A DNA stretch of 64,000 bases from Megalopta genalis (GCF_051020955.1 NC_135016.1:15668501-15732500), one strand, 5' to 3'; shown: positions 13,134 to 25,008, numbered from the stretch's first letter. Numbers and translations are program-made. The notes: generated from the letters alone by a model not told the origin.

Positions 13134-13474
13134 ATGGAGCGAAACCATCACTTCTTTCTTCTATTTGTTTGCCTTACACTTTTATCTGGATATTTTGTAA
13201 TACCAGTCGTAAGTTACAAATATGTTTGATATTATTGCATCAGATATGCATCAGTTTTGATATAATGATACATTGTATCGACTTTTGTTTAGCTGTCAGC
13301 GCCGTGCTATAATATTCCATTACATGTAATCTGCAACAATCCGTCACTCCGTGCGAGATGTCCGGTATGATCACAATTGATTACTCTTAATAATTATCTT
13401 GTTTTTGTCACTTTCATTATAATAAAATTTCTGTACATTTCTTTCTTTAGGCTAACTGTCCGAAAAAAGATTGA
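13134..13474 (+). CDS. Apamin/MCD-peptide-like secreted peptide (complete, three exons)
   Basis: Exons are 13134-13208, 13293-13364 and 13451-13474, all in phase 0, with donors GTAAGT and GTATGA and acceptors TTTAG and TTTAG. The product is 56 residues. Residues 1-25 are a hydrophobic signal peptide whose shape and Pro-Val end resemble bee apamin-family leaders. The mature part has four Cys at residues 30, 39, 48 and 52 (C-x8-C-x8-C-x3-C) and ends Lys-Lys-Asp. Two disulfides are expected. The introns are only 84 and 86 bases, far shorter than intron 1 in the minus-strand relatives. Known apamin-family peptides act on potassium channels or mast cells; activity here is not shown. This is the most intact and most diverged member of the window. 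A plain antimicrobial or housekeeping secreted peptide cannot be excluded. Confidence 0.8.
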
Positions 13475-14239
13475 TTCCAGTTCCAGACGTGCCAACTGTC
13501 ATTAATAATGTAATATTGATACTTCAATAAAATAATTTTCAGAGAAAATGTAGTTTCACAGTTTAGGTTAAATTTATAATGTTAATGTTACATACTTTGA
13601 ATTATTATATATGTGTATCTTATGAACCAATATAAAAGAATTAAAGGGAAAATTAATTATTCATTGAAACCCATTCTGCGTCAATTCAATTATCTTACAC
13701 TCAATAGACGGTTCAAGTCGATGCTTGCAATTGAGAATATGTATGAATGTGTTGTTTGTTGAAAATGGAAAGCCGGGACATGGCATGTAAACGGTGTTCC
13801 GAAGTAGCATGGAAGCGTAGTAGCAAAGTACATGCTCGTACTTTATTATTTTTGTCGTACTATGTTTTATTTATATTACAAATAAATATTCCAAAGTTCA
13901 CTAGATTGTCCAGAAATATCAATCTATCGAGCAATAGATTATGCCCCCTGAAAAGCGTTCCATAATAGGTACTTCTATTTTAGTTTCTTGCTTGCTAATA
14001 AATAGAAAATATCGTATCGTGTATGTTTCATTCGAAATGAATATTCCTATTCCAATTCGTTGAGTTAACTATTAAACAAGAATAGAAGGGAACTCATTAA
14101 GGAAAATGTTTGAAATCATCAAGAAAACACATTTTTTAAAATATATTTGTCAAAGATATGATGAAACTGATCAAACGAGAATGGATAGCGTATGGGGAGA
14201 CCACAAAAGTTAGAATGCGCCATCATAAGTGTGCTATTC

Positions 14240-14460
14240 TAAGAACAATTACATTTGATCCGGGGAACTGTGGCGTCGCATCGCTCGCCACTGCTCATCC
14301 GCTACCTGAGCGCGGCGGCTAGCAAAGTAAAAAACATCTGCCTTCCTAGTCCTCTAGCGGGTCCCGGACGAAACGTTTCCCCCTCTCTTCCCTGTTTTCC
14401 AAAACATGGCGTCACAACCGCCAAAAGTACTATCCACGGCCGTTGTAACAATTGAATAAA
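14240..14460 (+). other. GC-rich island ending in a poly(A) signal, possible retroelement fragment
   Basis: About 200 bases are clearly richer in G and C than the surroundings. They contain a 66-codon frame without a known domain and end in 'ttgaataaagttgcctgttt', a polyadenylation-type signal. This looks like the R/U5 part of an LTR or a processed insert, but I see no matching second copy in the window. Confidence 0.3.
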
Positions 14461-15038
14461 GTTGCCTGTTTATATTTCTTGTTTTAGAACGTTGTTTAAC
14501 TCATTTTAGTTTTCATTCTAGTAATACTAAAAGCAGAATAAAGATCGCACGTTCTCATTTACCACGAACCGCCAAAGAACAAATACTGCAAAATTGTCAT
14601 CGGTGTTAGAAACAGATTCTAATGATCGACTGACCAGAAACAGTACGCAATGTACAATAATTAGAAAAGCAGGGTACAGTGGACGTATAACGAATTCGTC
14701 AATGCACACGATAGATAGACTGTATTTACGATAATACAGTCATTTTTACGATAATCTGTAAGAAATCTCATAGACGCGTGATTTAAAATCGCATCACACA
14801 TGTTTTAATATTTTAAGTGGGGATTCAAATTACTTATTTTTGAGACGCAGATATCTTAGATTGCGGATGAATATGCAAATGAATATATTTTTAGAAAATA
14901 TGCAGACCAATGGAACCTAGGCAGAAATTTGTCATGACCCGGTGATTCTGCAAATATATTTTTTATTTTATATATTTTGTATATTGAATATGTCATAAAC
15001 GTTTATTTTATTTCTATAAATAAAAATAATACTTACAG

Positions 15039-15098
15039 GCTTTCGAACATGATCTAGTTGTTGATGACAGATGCAGCTGCGTATATGATAAATGCTAG
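15039..15098 (+). CDS. Candidate Cys-rich 3' exon (partial gene model)
   Basis: After the acceptor 'acttacag' a phase-0 frame of 19 codons ends in TAG. It is acidic at first and then holds three Cys in the pattern C-x1-C-x5-C, with Cys as the last residue. A C-x1-C pair followed by further Cys recalls apamin/MCD mature peptides. Exon 1 at 13134-13208 also ends in phase 0 and lies upstream on the same strand, so it could splice here as an alternative to 13293. No dedicated signal exon was found closer. Only a transcript would settle this. Confidence 0.35.
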   Translation, partial: AFEHDLVVDDRCSCVYDKC

Positions 15099-15129
15099 AA
15101 AACATTTAAAGGAGTGCGTTAATATTTTT

Positions 15130-15482
15130 CACTTGTAAATTCATTTCCTCGAAATGAATCGTTTATTCAGAATTTCATATTTATCAAAATCCACTTTCAA
15201 ACTTTCCCGGATCATATGAAAGAATTACAAACTACTGGTATGCTTTTAACTGAATCAATGGAATTAGTGACAAATGTAGATCGAAATTTTAGTAGCACTC
15301 CTGAAATTTACAGAGAAAAAATTATAACAAATTGGAATGCAGTTTCAACAAGAGGTCCCGATTTCGAAACAATATTCAAGATTAGTGAAGCTTTGCGAAA
15401 ACAGATTGTTAAAGAACTTAAAAGAATTAAAGCATGCTACTTGAGCGTTCCTTCTCAGTCTATAAATTTATTTTTTAAATAA
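15130..15482 (+). pseudogene. hAT-like / CGGBP1-like transposase fragment
   Basis: An open frame (ATG at 15216, with readable sequence upstream) encodes about 88 residues. It has the 'lpd-MKELQTTGMLLTESMELV' layout and a later 'NWNAVSTRGPDFETI' segment. This is the helical region before the C-terminal dimerisation part in short hAT-derived, CGGBP1-like proteins. The zinc-finger part and the C-terminal motif are missing here. A C-terminal piece of the same kind is at 43,894-44,007. Domesticated host use is unlikely given the truncation. Confidence 0.45.
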
Positions 15483-15824
15483 ACATCATGAACTAACGCT
15501 TAATAGTATTGAAAAAATACTCGTAACACATTGTAATTTAAATAATAATTGATTATTATTATGTTTAAGTAATAAAATTATATCTACATATTTCGAGTAT
15601 ATTTTGCATATTCTCGTATGTATTGACATATTATTAATACATAGTTGATATATGTCACTTACATGTTTTGATATATTTTATTGACATAATTTCCACAGTT
15701 CACTAATAATAAATACTATGTTTCTGTACATCATACTGAGCAAATTATTTATTCCCGACCTTCTCGTTGAAATGTTTGTTTCCGTTACACTAAAAAAAAA
15801 AATAATAAACGTAGTCATTGCCTC

Positions 15825-16012
15825 CGATTATTACGCTCGGTCACGTTCTACACGAAAAGTGCATATTCTTAACCATTTATCGCGCGAAATTGCAGTTTAT
15901 CGTGTTCGTAAAATTTATATTTCTCATATACGTGTGTGCTCTATATAAAAAGAAACCGGAACAGTAACAGTCACTGACTAGCGAAAACCTTTGAAGTATA
16001 GAATACGCAATC
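15825..16012 (+). promoter_or_regulatory. Promoter block of the second plus-strand peptide unit
   Basis: The distal block ('cacgttctacacgaaaagtg', then 'aaccatttatcgcgcgaaat') and the TATA box 'ctatataaaaag' (15941-15952) match the family promoter. The ATG at 16013 follows after about 60 bases. Confidence 0.7.
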
Positions 16013-16093
16013 ATGAACCAAAAGTTGGGCTTACTTTTCCTATTCGTTTCACTTATCTTGCTGTTTGGATCACCCATGACACCAATAGTTGGG
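16013..16093 (+). CDS. Signal-peptide exon of a second plus-strand peptide unit (partial)
   Basis: This 81-base exon has 27 codons, ends in phase 0 before GTAAGT, and encodes a leader of the same type as the minus-strand genes (hydrophobic core, Thr-Pro-x-Val-Gly end). The matching exon 2 is unclear. A 54-base open segment at 17890-17943 has an acceptor (CTCGCAG) and a GTAAGA donor. Reading on past that donor, the frame keeps two Cys spaced x8, in register with the family's second and third Cys, at about 17960-17992. A Cys-rich 3' exon candidate is at 18993. The joint between these pieces does not keep one frame, so I leave the gene partial. Either the unit is broken or an exon has been missed. 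Confidence 0.6.
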
Positions 16094-16997
16094 GTAAGTA
16101 GATGTTTGTCTAGTTTTCTGTGCTGTATTTCGACACATTGTTAAATAAGGGTAGTGAAAGAGTAGCATGAATGGGAACACTTTCGTTTCGAACATACAAA
16201 AAACCGAAAAATGTAAAAAAAAAACTGAAAGACCGTTCTATTTTCTCTTGTCACCCTTGGAAAGGTCAATCATTTGACTATAAGTGTACGTGGCATCATT
16301 AACTTGCTTCCATATTTACATGTCATTTATATTCGATTTTTCAACTCATTCTACCCGAGCTTTTCCTATTGATATTTAAGTTAATTGTCTGTAACGTCTG
16401 TACTTCTAAATAAATGCTATCCAGCATGTCTCTATACTACTAATTGTCATTATTACCGATCAAAAATAATAGTAAGGTAAGTCTGTCAAGTACAGGATGC
16501 CTATTACTATGCTATCCCTTGGTTACTGTGTCCTCACATTATTTTACCTATATTTAAAATAAATATGATTAAATTACGAATATTAAATTTTTTCAATAAA
16601 ATTTTACCTGTAATTTTCATATAACCGAATCAAAACTTTAATTTCATAAGGCCTATAAAATGCGGGGAAACCAATTTTTTAAATTTCTGATAGCGGTTTC
16701 TCCCTTGATCTTCTTCAAAAACTTAAGAAATACAAAAACAATGCTTTCCAAAACAAAAGGAATAAATTACTGTGTTAAAAAAACTCTCGTCTAAATTACA
16801 GAAAAAAAATAATATACACGACTTTGTACATACATCTTTTTACCTAAACTAATTTAATAACTGAACAGAGCGTCTATTTTACTGTGCACTTTAACTGAAT
16901 TAAGTTTTCATGTGTTTTTTTATGCGTGCATTGGTTACTGAGCTCTTTCATTGCAATCCACGTGTTACATCTAACCTTACTTTCCCGATCAGTTGAA

Positions 16998-17192
16998 TAT
17001 GTGTATAGTCCTCACGCAACAAGGAAACACCTTTATGTTTACATTCCCCCACTTTTTAACTGCCCCAATGTCGAAAACGATGACGAAGATTGCCGTCGGC
17101 CAATAGCAACCGGCAGCTGCGACAATGGGGCAGCTACTAAGAGGGAGAATGTAAACACAATAGTGCCTTTTTGTCGTGTGAGGACTATAAGT
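16998..17192. mobile_element. Short MITE with long inverted ends
   Basis: The ends 'tatagtcctcacgcaacaag' and 'cgtgtgaggactata' are inverse. The arms extend inward over about 80 bases ('tgtttacattc' against 'gaatgtaaaca', 'ctgccccaat' against a nearby inverse). It is absent from the sister segment at about 11740, which supports insertion into this copy. Frames on both strands here are by-products of the palindrome. Confidence 0.75.
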
Positions 17193-17239
17193 ATCTACGC
17201 GTGATTTTCTGTCATTTTCTGAATAATATCGTAAGTACT

Positions 17240-17830
17240 GAAGCATATACAATAATTTAGGCTAAATAATTTAATACCGAATATTTCATGTTTTTACATT
17301 TTTGTTTGGGATTATTTCCTTAGAACTGATTAGAGGAAGTAAAGCATAGTAATTAGGATTTTTGTACAGAAATTGGCACACAGTAATTAGATCAGGACAC
17401 AGAAATCGACACACAGTAATTATATCGGTGTAGAGAAATTGAAACACAGTAACTAAATCAGTATACAGAAATTGACACATAGTAATTTTATGATGTATAG
17501 ATATTGATACATAGTAACTAGAAAAGGCGCAATAACTAACACACAGAAATTAACTTTGCATCTTCTTAAAAAGGTACAGTAACTCGCTCAGAAATTTGTG
17601 TTGTTTATATATCTCAAATATGAAGAAATTCATAGTTATATAAAAGACACACACATCGCGCGCGACATGTAATTGAAATGCTTTAAGAAGTGCGATATAA
17701 GTAAAAAAAGCCCGTTTAATTCGTAAAAAATGTCGGATGTCACTTTAATGGGCATAGTAATTGATTATCCATACGTTTATCATATATGTGAGATACGTAT
17801 TGTTCTTCTAACAATAAAAAAAGATCGCTG
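17240..17830 (+). repeat. Intron-type segment shared with 12,150-12,600
   Basis: This segment is collinear with the plus-strand intron near 12150-12560. It also contains a local series of 'acagaaattgacacatagta'-like repeats (about 17360-17520; roughly 45-base units). No exon is seen before 17,890. Confidence 0.6.
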
Positions 17831-18991
17831 AGAAACGTGTGTCCCGCTTAGGATCGAAAGGGTTAAAAGATGTATTTTGTTTCTCGCAGAACTTTATAGT
17901 ATCAAGAGCAGAAGGTAATCGAGGAAGAGATATTCTTGTGGCTGTAAGAAAAAACGTCGCATGTCGCAAATTAAAATATTTTAGTTTATGCAATATTAAT
18001 ATATTAATATATTAATTGAGTTGCGAAATGTATGATTTACCTATTTATCAAAAGACAGATCATAAAAGCAAATTCGATATACTGAAAAATAATAATGGGA
18101 CTTGAAACACAACTAATACGATGAATTAGTGATCAGAACTTTAAGTAACAATATCTCGAAAATGAGATCATGTGACATGCTATGAAAGAGAATAATATTG
18201 CGGATAGCATTATTTCTTTAATTATTATGTAACTAAATAGTCAAAATGTATTAGAAGATTTCGCAGTTGATCTTACTGAACTTTCTTTCTGTATTATGTA
18301 CTTCATTTACCATATCTTACATTTCATTTCTATTAACACCATCTCGTGTTTGCATTGCATTTTTAAACTGGAAAAACAATGATTAGAAAGAAATTCGAAA
18401 TTCGAAATTTGTAACTTGTATGTGTATTCTTTTGTGTATTCAAAAATAGTGAAATTTTCAAAGGGCAGTTATGAAAGAGATATCTCATACATAACCATTT
18501 GTTGTGTCTCGTTCAGATTGTTACCAAGTAAATTGAGAACGTAACCAATAATTAGATTAATATTAAAGCAAAAATAGCGAACAAAGCGAAAATCAGCCAA
18601 GAAAAGATGAGTTACGGTAACATTAATTTCAGAAACGTTTTTACTTTCACAGTCGAAAAAATTCAATCGTGTATCAATGCTAACGAATACACCAAAATAT
18701 TGCTATTAAACAAAAATCAACCGGCCTGAGAAGTCCTCCCATAGTTAGGATATTTAAAATGTCCCTTTCATAGTACATATCTCTCCTACATTCCTCTTTT
18801 CTTAGTCTTAATAAACGTATATTTACCTCAAAGGTGGAAGGAGCATGCGGTACTTTGTCACGAAGGACTCTTTGTCGCAGCGACAAGTATAGAATAATGT
18901 GCAAAGTACGATGATGCCTAATTATTAATTACTACATACTCATCCATTCGATAGAGCTATTATATTGATTATATTTTTGTTTTTTTTTTAG

Positions 18992-19067
18992 CTCACGTGT
19001 ACTAGAGAGGAACGAGGATTGTAACGGATGCTATAACATTACGAAACGTTGTTTTAACGATGATTAA
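18992..19067 (+). CDS. Candidate Cys-rich 3' terminal exon (partial gene model)
   Basis: A strong polypyrimidine tract and AG (18974-18991) precede a frame of 24 codons plus TAA. The frame starts at 18993, so entry requires an upstream exon ending with two bases of a codon. The encoded piece is rich in charged residues and holds three Cys (C-x2-C-x6-C), ending Asn-Asp-Asp. AATAAA-like sequence (19101-19117) follows within 50 bases, as expected of a last exon. Neither phase-0 leader exon upstream can be joined to it directly, so either an intermediate exon exists or this is a relic. It may belong to a different small secreted peptide. Confidence 0.35.
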
Positions 19068-19548
19068 TACGTTGTATAAATGATGCAGATACAGCAGCTT
19101 AAATAAATAAATAAAGAAATACTGTTTACGACCATCGCCTTCTCTTCCATTCGGTCCTGCACCTCGAACACACATTTTCATCGATGTTATGAAAATAAAT
19201 ATTGTCCATTCAGTTTTCAGCACATTCGTTTGTTTTGAACCATAAAAATGAAAAACGGTCATTTTATCGGATCAGTACTATTGGAAAACTAAAAGAAGGC
19301 ACTCTACCCAAAAGCTAAACGACGCAAGGTGAATTAGCCGGTCGCTCCACCTGATCTCTTCCACTTTTCAGATCCTGGGTCATTATTGGCTAAGTTAGGC
19401 TATGGATAGAACACGTGATTAGGTGAATCGGGCAGGACTGATAGAATGATCAAATATGTATTCTTTTATTGTGTAAGATAAAAGTACAGTGAGGAACAAA
19501 TATATAAGTATTATTCATAATATAGATGATTAATATTGGTATACAGAG

Positions 19549-19860
19549 TGTTCCAAAAGTCACTTGCAATCGGGAAATGAGGTGTTCCTGGCGTCATTGG
19601 AAGTAACTTTTTCCTTAGTTCAAATGCAATCTGCAGCTTTGTTTACGTGTTATTAACGAAAAACCGTGACCAATGAAAGGCGAGCTCGGTTGGCGCGAAG
19701 CCGATGAGTCATTGAGCTGTCCCCCTCATTGGTCAGTGTTTTCTATTAATAACTCGTAAACAAAGCCACGGATTGCGCTTGCGCTAAGTAAAAAGTAACT
19801 TCAAATGACCATGAGAAACCCTTATTTCCCGATTACGAGTGGCTTTCGGGACATCCTGTA
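19549..19860. mobile_element. MITE copy of 'acagggtgtcc' family
   Basis: The ends 'gtgttccaaaagtcacttgc' and 'gagtggctttcgggacatcc' are imperfect inverses. The interior matches the copies at 9897 and 42486, including 'aagtaactttttccttag' and the GC-rich centre. Confidence 0.7.
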
Positions 19861-20116
19861 TATCGAATTTGTTTTAGAAGATACAAGGACTAGTTTACTT
19901 GAAAGAAAACAAAAAAATATGAAACGCAGGTTTTAAAACATTACTTATCTGAGCCTATAACAAAAAATTTAAGAAATGCGTTTTCTAGATTTCGGTAACT
20001 TGAATACGAGCGGAAAATTTCATCGATATCGGTTGACGTTGTTATGAGTTACAAGCAATTCATGATCGCGACAAACGTAATTTTGTCCCGATGTTTGACA
20101 CTTCTGATCAATAATT

Positions 20117-20322
20117 GAGCCGTTTATTTTGAAAGTGGCATAAGTCACTTTACCGTAATGAAAAGTGGTGATTTTTTAATGTTTATACGAAATGATTTAT
20201 ACTGAGAAAAATATCAGTATCCTGAGATAACAAATACAAGTAAATCTTCTCGAAAGTTAGCATCCATATTTTTAAACGTGTTAAAACGCAAACCCTTAAA
20301 TATATCGACTTAAAAACAAAGT
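20117..20322. mobile_element. Fragment of the 8,412-9,570 TIR element
   Basis: The sequence is almost identical to 9341-9540 and is headed by the 'gagccgtttattttgaaagt' end. The internal ORF is absent and the far TIR is cut off. It is a deleted or solo-end copy. Confidence 0.75.
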
Positions 20323-20869
20323 GAGTTTTTGAAATCTTTCAACACTTGTAGCTTGACCTTGCGTTGATCGATATTGACGAAATTTTCAGCATGCATATAA
20401 GTGACTGAAATCTATAAAACGCACCTTCCAAATTTTCGTTAGAAGCTTGGAAAAATTTTAAAAACTAGAGCTTTTATTTTTTGTTCTCATTCCGAATAAT
20501 AACAAAATTTAAAAACGGTAAGTTATATATTGTACAGTACATTAGTCCTTCTGACATCAAAAAAACATTCAAATCAATTTAGTTCAATTTAAAAAAATGT
20601 ATACTATGTTTTAAAAGGTGGCCACATATATGTCCCATAGGTACAGTAGCCACTGTACCTAATATATGAAACAATTTTCAGGATGTACAACATTATCATC
20701 AATTTTATTACAATTGCAAGTCTTTATTATTATTGTTTTATACTACTGTTCCATATATCGGTGTTTCTAACTAATTTAACCCTCTATGGGTTGAATTTTT
20801 TTCTTAAATATAAAAAAATGTATGCAACGGAAAATCTATTATTATAAACCTATTTATGCTAATTAAACC

Positions 20870-23042
20870 TATTTATCTATATTATGCATTTTATATGAAC
20901 TACTATTAAAAACTTCAAATCCTAAATTCACATTTGTATCCATTATCAAAAGGGCTTGAATTAGTGTAGTCATTTCGATTCAACAATTTTAATGATGGTT
21001 GCATCAACCACAATAAATTTTCTGTAAAATCAGCAATTTTAGACAATACATATTGCACTTGGCGAAAATCAATTTAATCTCGTACGTACGTTTTCCAATC
21101 GCTCCTTTCGGAGTATTTATTCAGGCGTAACAGGAAAATGTTGATACATAAAGTATCAGTGCAGTGGATTATTTCAGTACACCTACATACATAGATATGT
21201 AAAACGCTCGATGTACGATTTTTCCTACCGAAAAGACAACTTTTGATACATTTTTATTGCGACGTGTTTTCCAAGCTTTATTCGAACAGTTTATTTTCAT
21301 TTATTTTTAGCCTACCTTAAAACTCGTGAAACATCTCAAAGTATCTGACGAAGTAACATTGGTTCCCATGAAAACGAGACGTTAATAACAGGAACGGTCT
21401 TCCTGAAAAAAATTCTATTTAATAAGAGAAGTAAAAAGCTCTCTAACCTCTTTAAAGTCCGGTAAATTCTTCCATTTCTTCCGCTGCGTCTCAAAGCGCG
21501 GAAAATGTAAGGGAACTTTTTACGGAGTAGGTTACAAAAACTTTATATCGTAAAGCAACTATCCTTCTTCCACTTCGACTGACAATTAAGTTTTCCAAAG
21601 AAAACAGATTGAATGTGTTGTATCGTGGGAATATTCTTTTCAATTCACCATCACCATTATTTTAAGAAAAATGGATCATTGTACAATATTATTTTTCCAC
21701 ACAATCTTGACAATTTTGATAATTCTTTTTATCTGCTGAATTTGATACGTTCAGTGTGACCTATTTAAATCGATCCAGTCAAATATCTTTGAAATCATTG
21801 ATGATACTAGAAAATGTTTCAAAGGGAATTTAAAAGGTTTTAAGGAGCACGTAATCTGATACTAATAAGATTTTTCTGGGTGTATGCGTCGAGGATAAAT
21901 GAAGCTCAACTTAATTTTTTTAGTGGAATCATATATTTTCCATTATACTACTTGATTCGGGTCGTTATTCTCTTCATAAAAATACTAAAGCATTTATTGC
22001 GAAAAATCATTTGTTTAGAAGATACTTGAATTTTTGTATCTTTTAGTGACCATTCAAATTTCATTCGAGATATTTTTTAATATCATCGACAGTTTCGAAG
22101 ATATTTGACTGGATCGATTGAAATGGGTCGCCATGTGGATTGAGCATCTGCAATAAACTTGTATTGTATACATACATTGATTGATTTTTGCGAAATACGT
22201 TATTCACGCATGAAATTTTAAGCGGAGACTTGTTTTTACATATTAATATCGTTATCGCTGTATGATTGAAGCAAACAATATTTTGCTGAATTCGGTTAAA
22301 GCCTTTATTTCACTACAAATTGTATTTTCGTTTATGTTAGAAAGACAAAGAAAACAAACTAATATTGAAAGTACTTTTTTTACTTGAACCGTTATATATT
22401 ATATTTTTTTCTTGTATTACATTCATAATTAACTGTTTGATTTAATATTTAATACTGAATTGACGATGTTTACGACGATTCCCAGCTTCATTCATGAATT
22501 TTTCAAAACATAGTTTTTAAGATACTTCTGATATATACTTCTTATATATATACTGAGTTAAAAAAATGGCAAGAACTCAAGGTTAATTCAACAGTAACCT
22601 ATGCGACATGCTATATAAGAATTACTGCGGATTTTTATGCAATATAAATAATTTCTACACTAATTGAAGGTAAGGGAGTTACATATAGGTATTTTGTTTC
22701 TGAATCAATTCACTAAGTTGAAAATGTTGCACCTGTTTCTATAAAATCGTAAAATCTACTGTCCTCTACAGCAGATTTTTATAGGGGTTTGAATAGAAAT
22801 TTTAATTGTAGTGGATTATTATTATAAAGTCAAATTGTAGTAGATTTTTATTAGAAATTTGAATTGTAATAGATTTTTAATAGAAATTTAATTTGTGGCC
22901 AATTCGAAACAGGGGTAAATTCACTACAATAAATTTTTAATACAAAATTTTTATTATAATACATTTTTATTATAAATTTCCATTATAATCGATTTTTAAT
23001 AATATGTAAATTATGGTACATTTTTATAGGTATCTATAATAG
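20870..23042. repeat. Long repeat, copy 1 (of three)
   Basis: This copy is collinear with 36,900-38,660 and 59,940-61,680. Shared marks include 'atcgctcctttcggagtatt', 'gaaaacgagacgttaataac' and a run of 'tagaaatttgaattgtaata' units near the end. I see no conserved open frame, so it is either a non-coding repeat or a thoroughly decayed one. Copies 2 and 3 carry another 900 bases on their left. In copy 1 the equivalent pieces lie on the right (23,190-24,240) instead. Confidence 0.75.
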
Positions 23043-23043
23043 A

Positions 23044-23099
<56 letters not shown>

Positions 23100-23115
23100 C
23101 ATAGTAATATCACAT

Positions 23116-23179
<64 letters not shown>

Positions 23180-23212
23180 ATGTGATATTACTATGTATTT
23201 TAGATCACATTT
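23042..23212. repeat. Palindrome with (TA)n core
   Basis: The arm 'aaaatacatagtaatatcac' (about 23094) is matched exactly in inverse near 23181-23205, and both arms are flanked inward by long (TA)n runs. The result is a perfect hairpin or cruciform of over 100 bases. Confidence 0.85.
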
Positions 23213-23561
23213 GGTGTAATACTATTTTATATGGAATTCAATGCTTTATCTTTATCTCCATTTAAAAAATTGAAGGTGACCAATTGAAGTAGAATTGGTA
23301 TGTAATGAACGGACGCGTCACTTGATTCTTATTCAACAGTATTATTTTTACAATTAACAACACTAATACAACATTTTTCTCCAAAAGGGAACTTCGAATG
23401 AAAAAATAATTAATTCTTCAGCTCCTGCAGTGAAGAAGCTACGTGAAAAAGTTCAATTGATATTGATTTAATTGCATTCAGTCATAAAAAAGATAAAGTC
23501 TCATCAATCTTACTTTTTGCCAATAAAGTTATGAACGGACTGATAACCGTTCCCGAGATTC

Positions 23562-23606
<45 letters not shown>
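23562..23606. repeat. (CT)n microsatellite
   Basis: A simple CT run with a short AT extension. Comparable CT runs lie at 33594-33616 and 53139-53174. Confidence 0.9.
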
Positions 23607-23607
<1 letters not shown>

Positions 23608-23814
23608 GAATGTCCGTCCCTTAGACATCGTCATCACCCAAGTATCTTCACAGAATTATTAGACATGCAACAACATAAATTTTTTTTGTGACCCTCAAAT
23701 TTTACGACGCAATTTACACTATGTAATTTCGAATTAAATCACTGAATATATAAAAACACTTTTTACAGTTTCATTAATAAATAAAGTAAATAATCTAATA
23801 AGTAAACAAATCTT

Positions 23815-23990
23815 TTATATGGCTAACATCTTGCAGAACGTTCCAAATAAAGAGATTATGAAAATATTTTAAAACACTATTCCCCAACTTCACACAATAA
23901 ATATTTAACTGTGCGCGGTTTTCGCAAAGAACGCGACGAAAGTTAATAAGCTGGTAGAAAGATTGCGTTTATCTGTTCCTTGACCAAAGA
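23815..23990 (-). promoter_or_regulatory. Orphan peptide-gene promoter, no exon 1
   Basis: On the minus strand the TATA region ('gccatataaaag') and the distal block ('gcgcacagttaaatatttat') of the family promoter are present. The place where the signal exon should follow (below 23,810) carries unrelated sequence. The same orphan promoter joined to the same distal sequence occurs at 58,985, and a near-relative drives gene II (35,951). Confidence 0.6.
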
Positions 23991-24599
23991 AAATGTACAT
24001 TTAGCGTACAGGAAATATTTAAAACAAGTAATAATTTCAATGCTCACTATACAAGATGAGTCTCGTAATATGACGATATGTGATAGCTCATAAAATACGT
24101 TGTACGAAAAAATGTTTCAGATAGAAGTTGCATTGTTTGCAGGGGGGCATATAGTATTCTAATCAATTTTACATGATTTTATTTTATTATCGAGATGCAA
24201 AGATTGCCTTCAATTTTTAAGTGCGGTATTACTACGTTGTGTTAATAGTCACATTGATTGATGATTTTCATCAACAAATCAAGTAAATAATCTAATAACT
24301 AAACAAATCTTTCACTTTATTAAACATTCTTGTAACATAAAATTTCAAACGGAATAGTTAGTTCGACCAGTTTGTTGGAGAACAAGTAATAAGAAATTTT
24401 CTTTAAGTTGCAACTGGTCGGAATGATAAACAAATTCAAACAACTCACTTTTCTCAACTGTTTTATCTCAGCATATAACGAAAATTTAAAAAATGCGTTT
24501 TGTATATCCTTGTAACTTATATGCTTGCTGAATATTCTATCGTAATCTCTCGGTCGACTTTGATGTAAGAAGTAAATAATTAAAGATCACGAGAATCAC

Positions 24600-24990
24600 A
24601 GTCTTGTCCTTATTGTAATTTTGCAATTTTTGTAAATCTTTTAATGCCTCCAGCTTCACATTGCTTCAATTGATTTCGATACAAATATGAGTTACCGAGA
24701 TCAAAAATACGCACTTTTTTAAATTTTTCTTCTAAGCTCAGATAAGAGAAAATTGAGAAAACACTATTTCTTAATATTTGTATCATTCCGACCAATTGCA
24801 ATCTAAACTTATATTGCTTACTCATAGAAAACAAGCCGGACTAACGTCTCAAAAAGATTCATGTCGTTTGAATCAATTTTAAAAATGCTATTCCGTTTGA
24901 AAAACTGTCAACATTCTTCCCGCGACGAGTATATGTAGCTCAATGTTCATAGGTTTACGGGGTACAATACAGCTGATAGCAATAATAAAA
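24600..24990. other. No gene seen; intron-like repeat
   Basis: This sequence resembles 33,240-33,700 and 51,590-52,020 ('cattccgaccaattgcaatc', 'tcgtagaaaaca', 'gcaacaagtgtatg'). It lies downstream of a broken signal exon on the minus strand. The short minus-strand frame here has no domain. Confidence 0.5.
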
Positions 24991-25008
24991 ATTAAAATGC
25001 TAACTTAC

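Noticed and set aside
16926..17252. Overlapping frames on both strands
   Set aside because: They mirror each other because the region is a palindromic MITE.
17880..18000. Short frame with a Cys-x1-Cys-Lys run near 17,927
   Set aside because: The Cys-x1-Cys-Lys layout resembles apamin-type peptides. But the frame has a stop 20 bases upstream, no in-frame leader, and only two Cys before its own stop. I kept the alternative frame as a weak exon-2 candidate instead.
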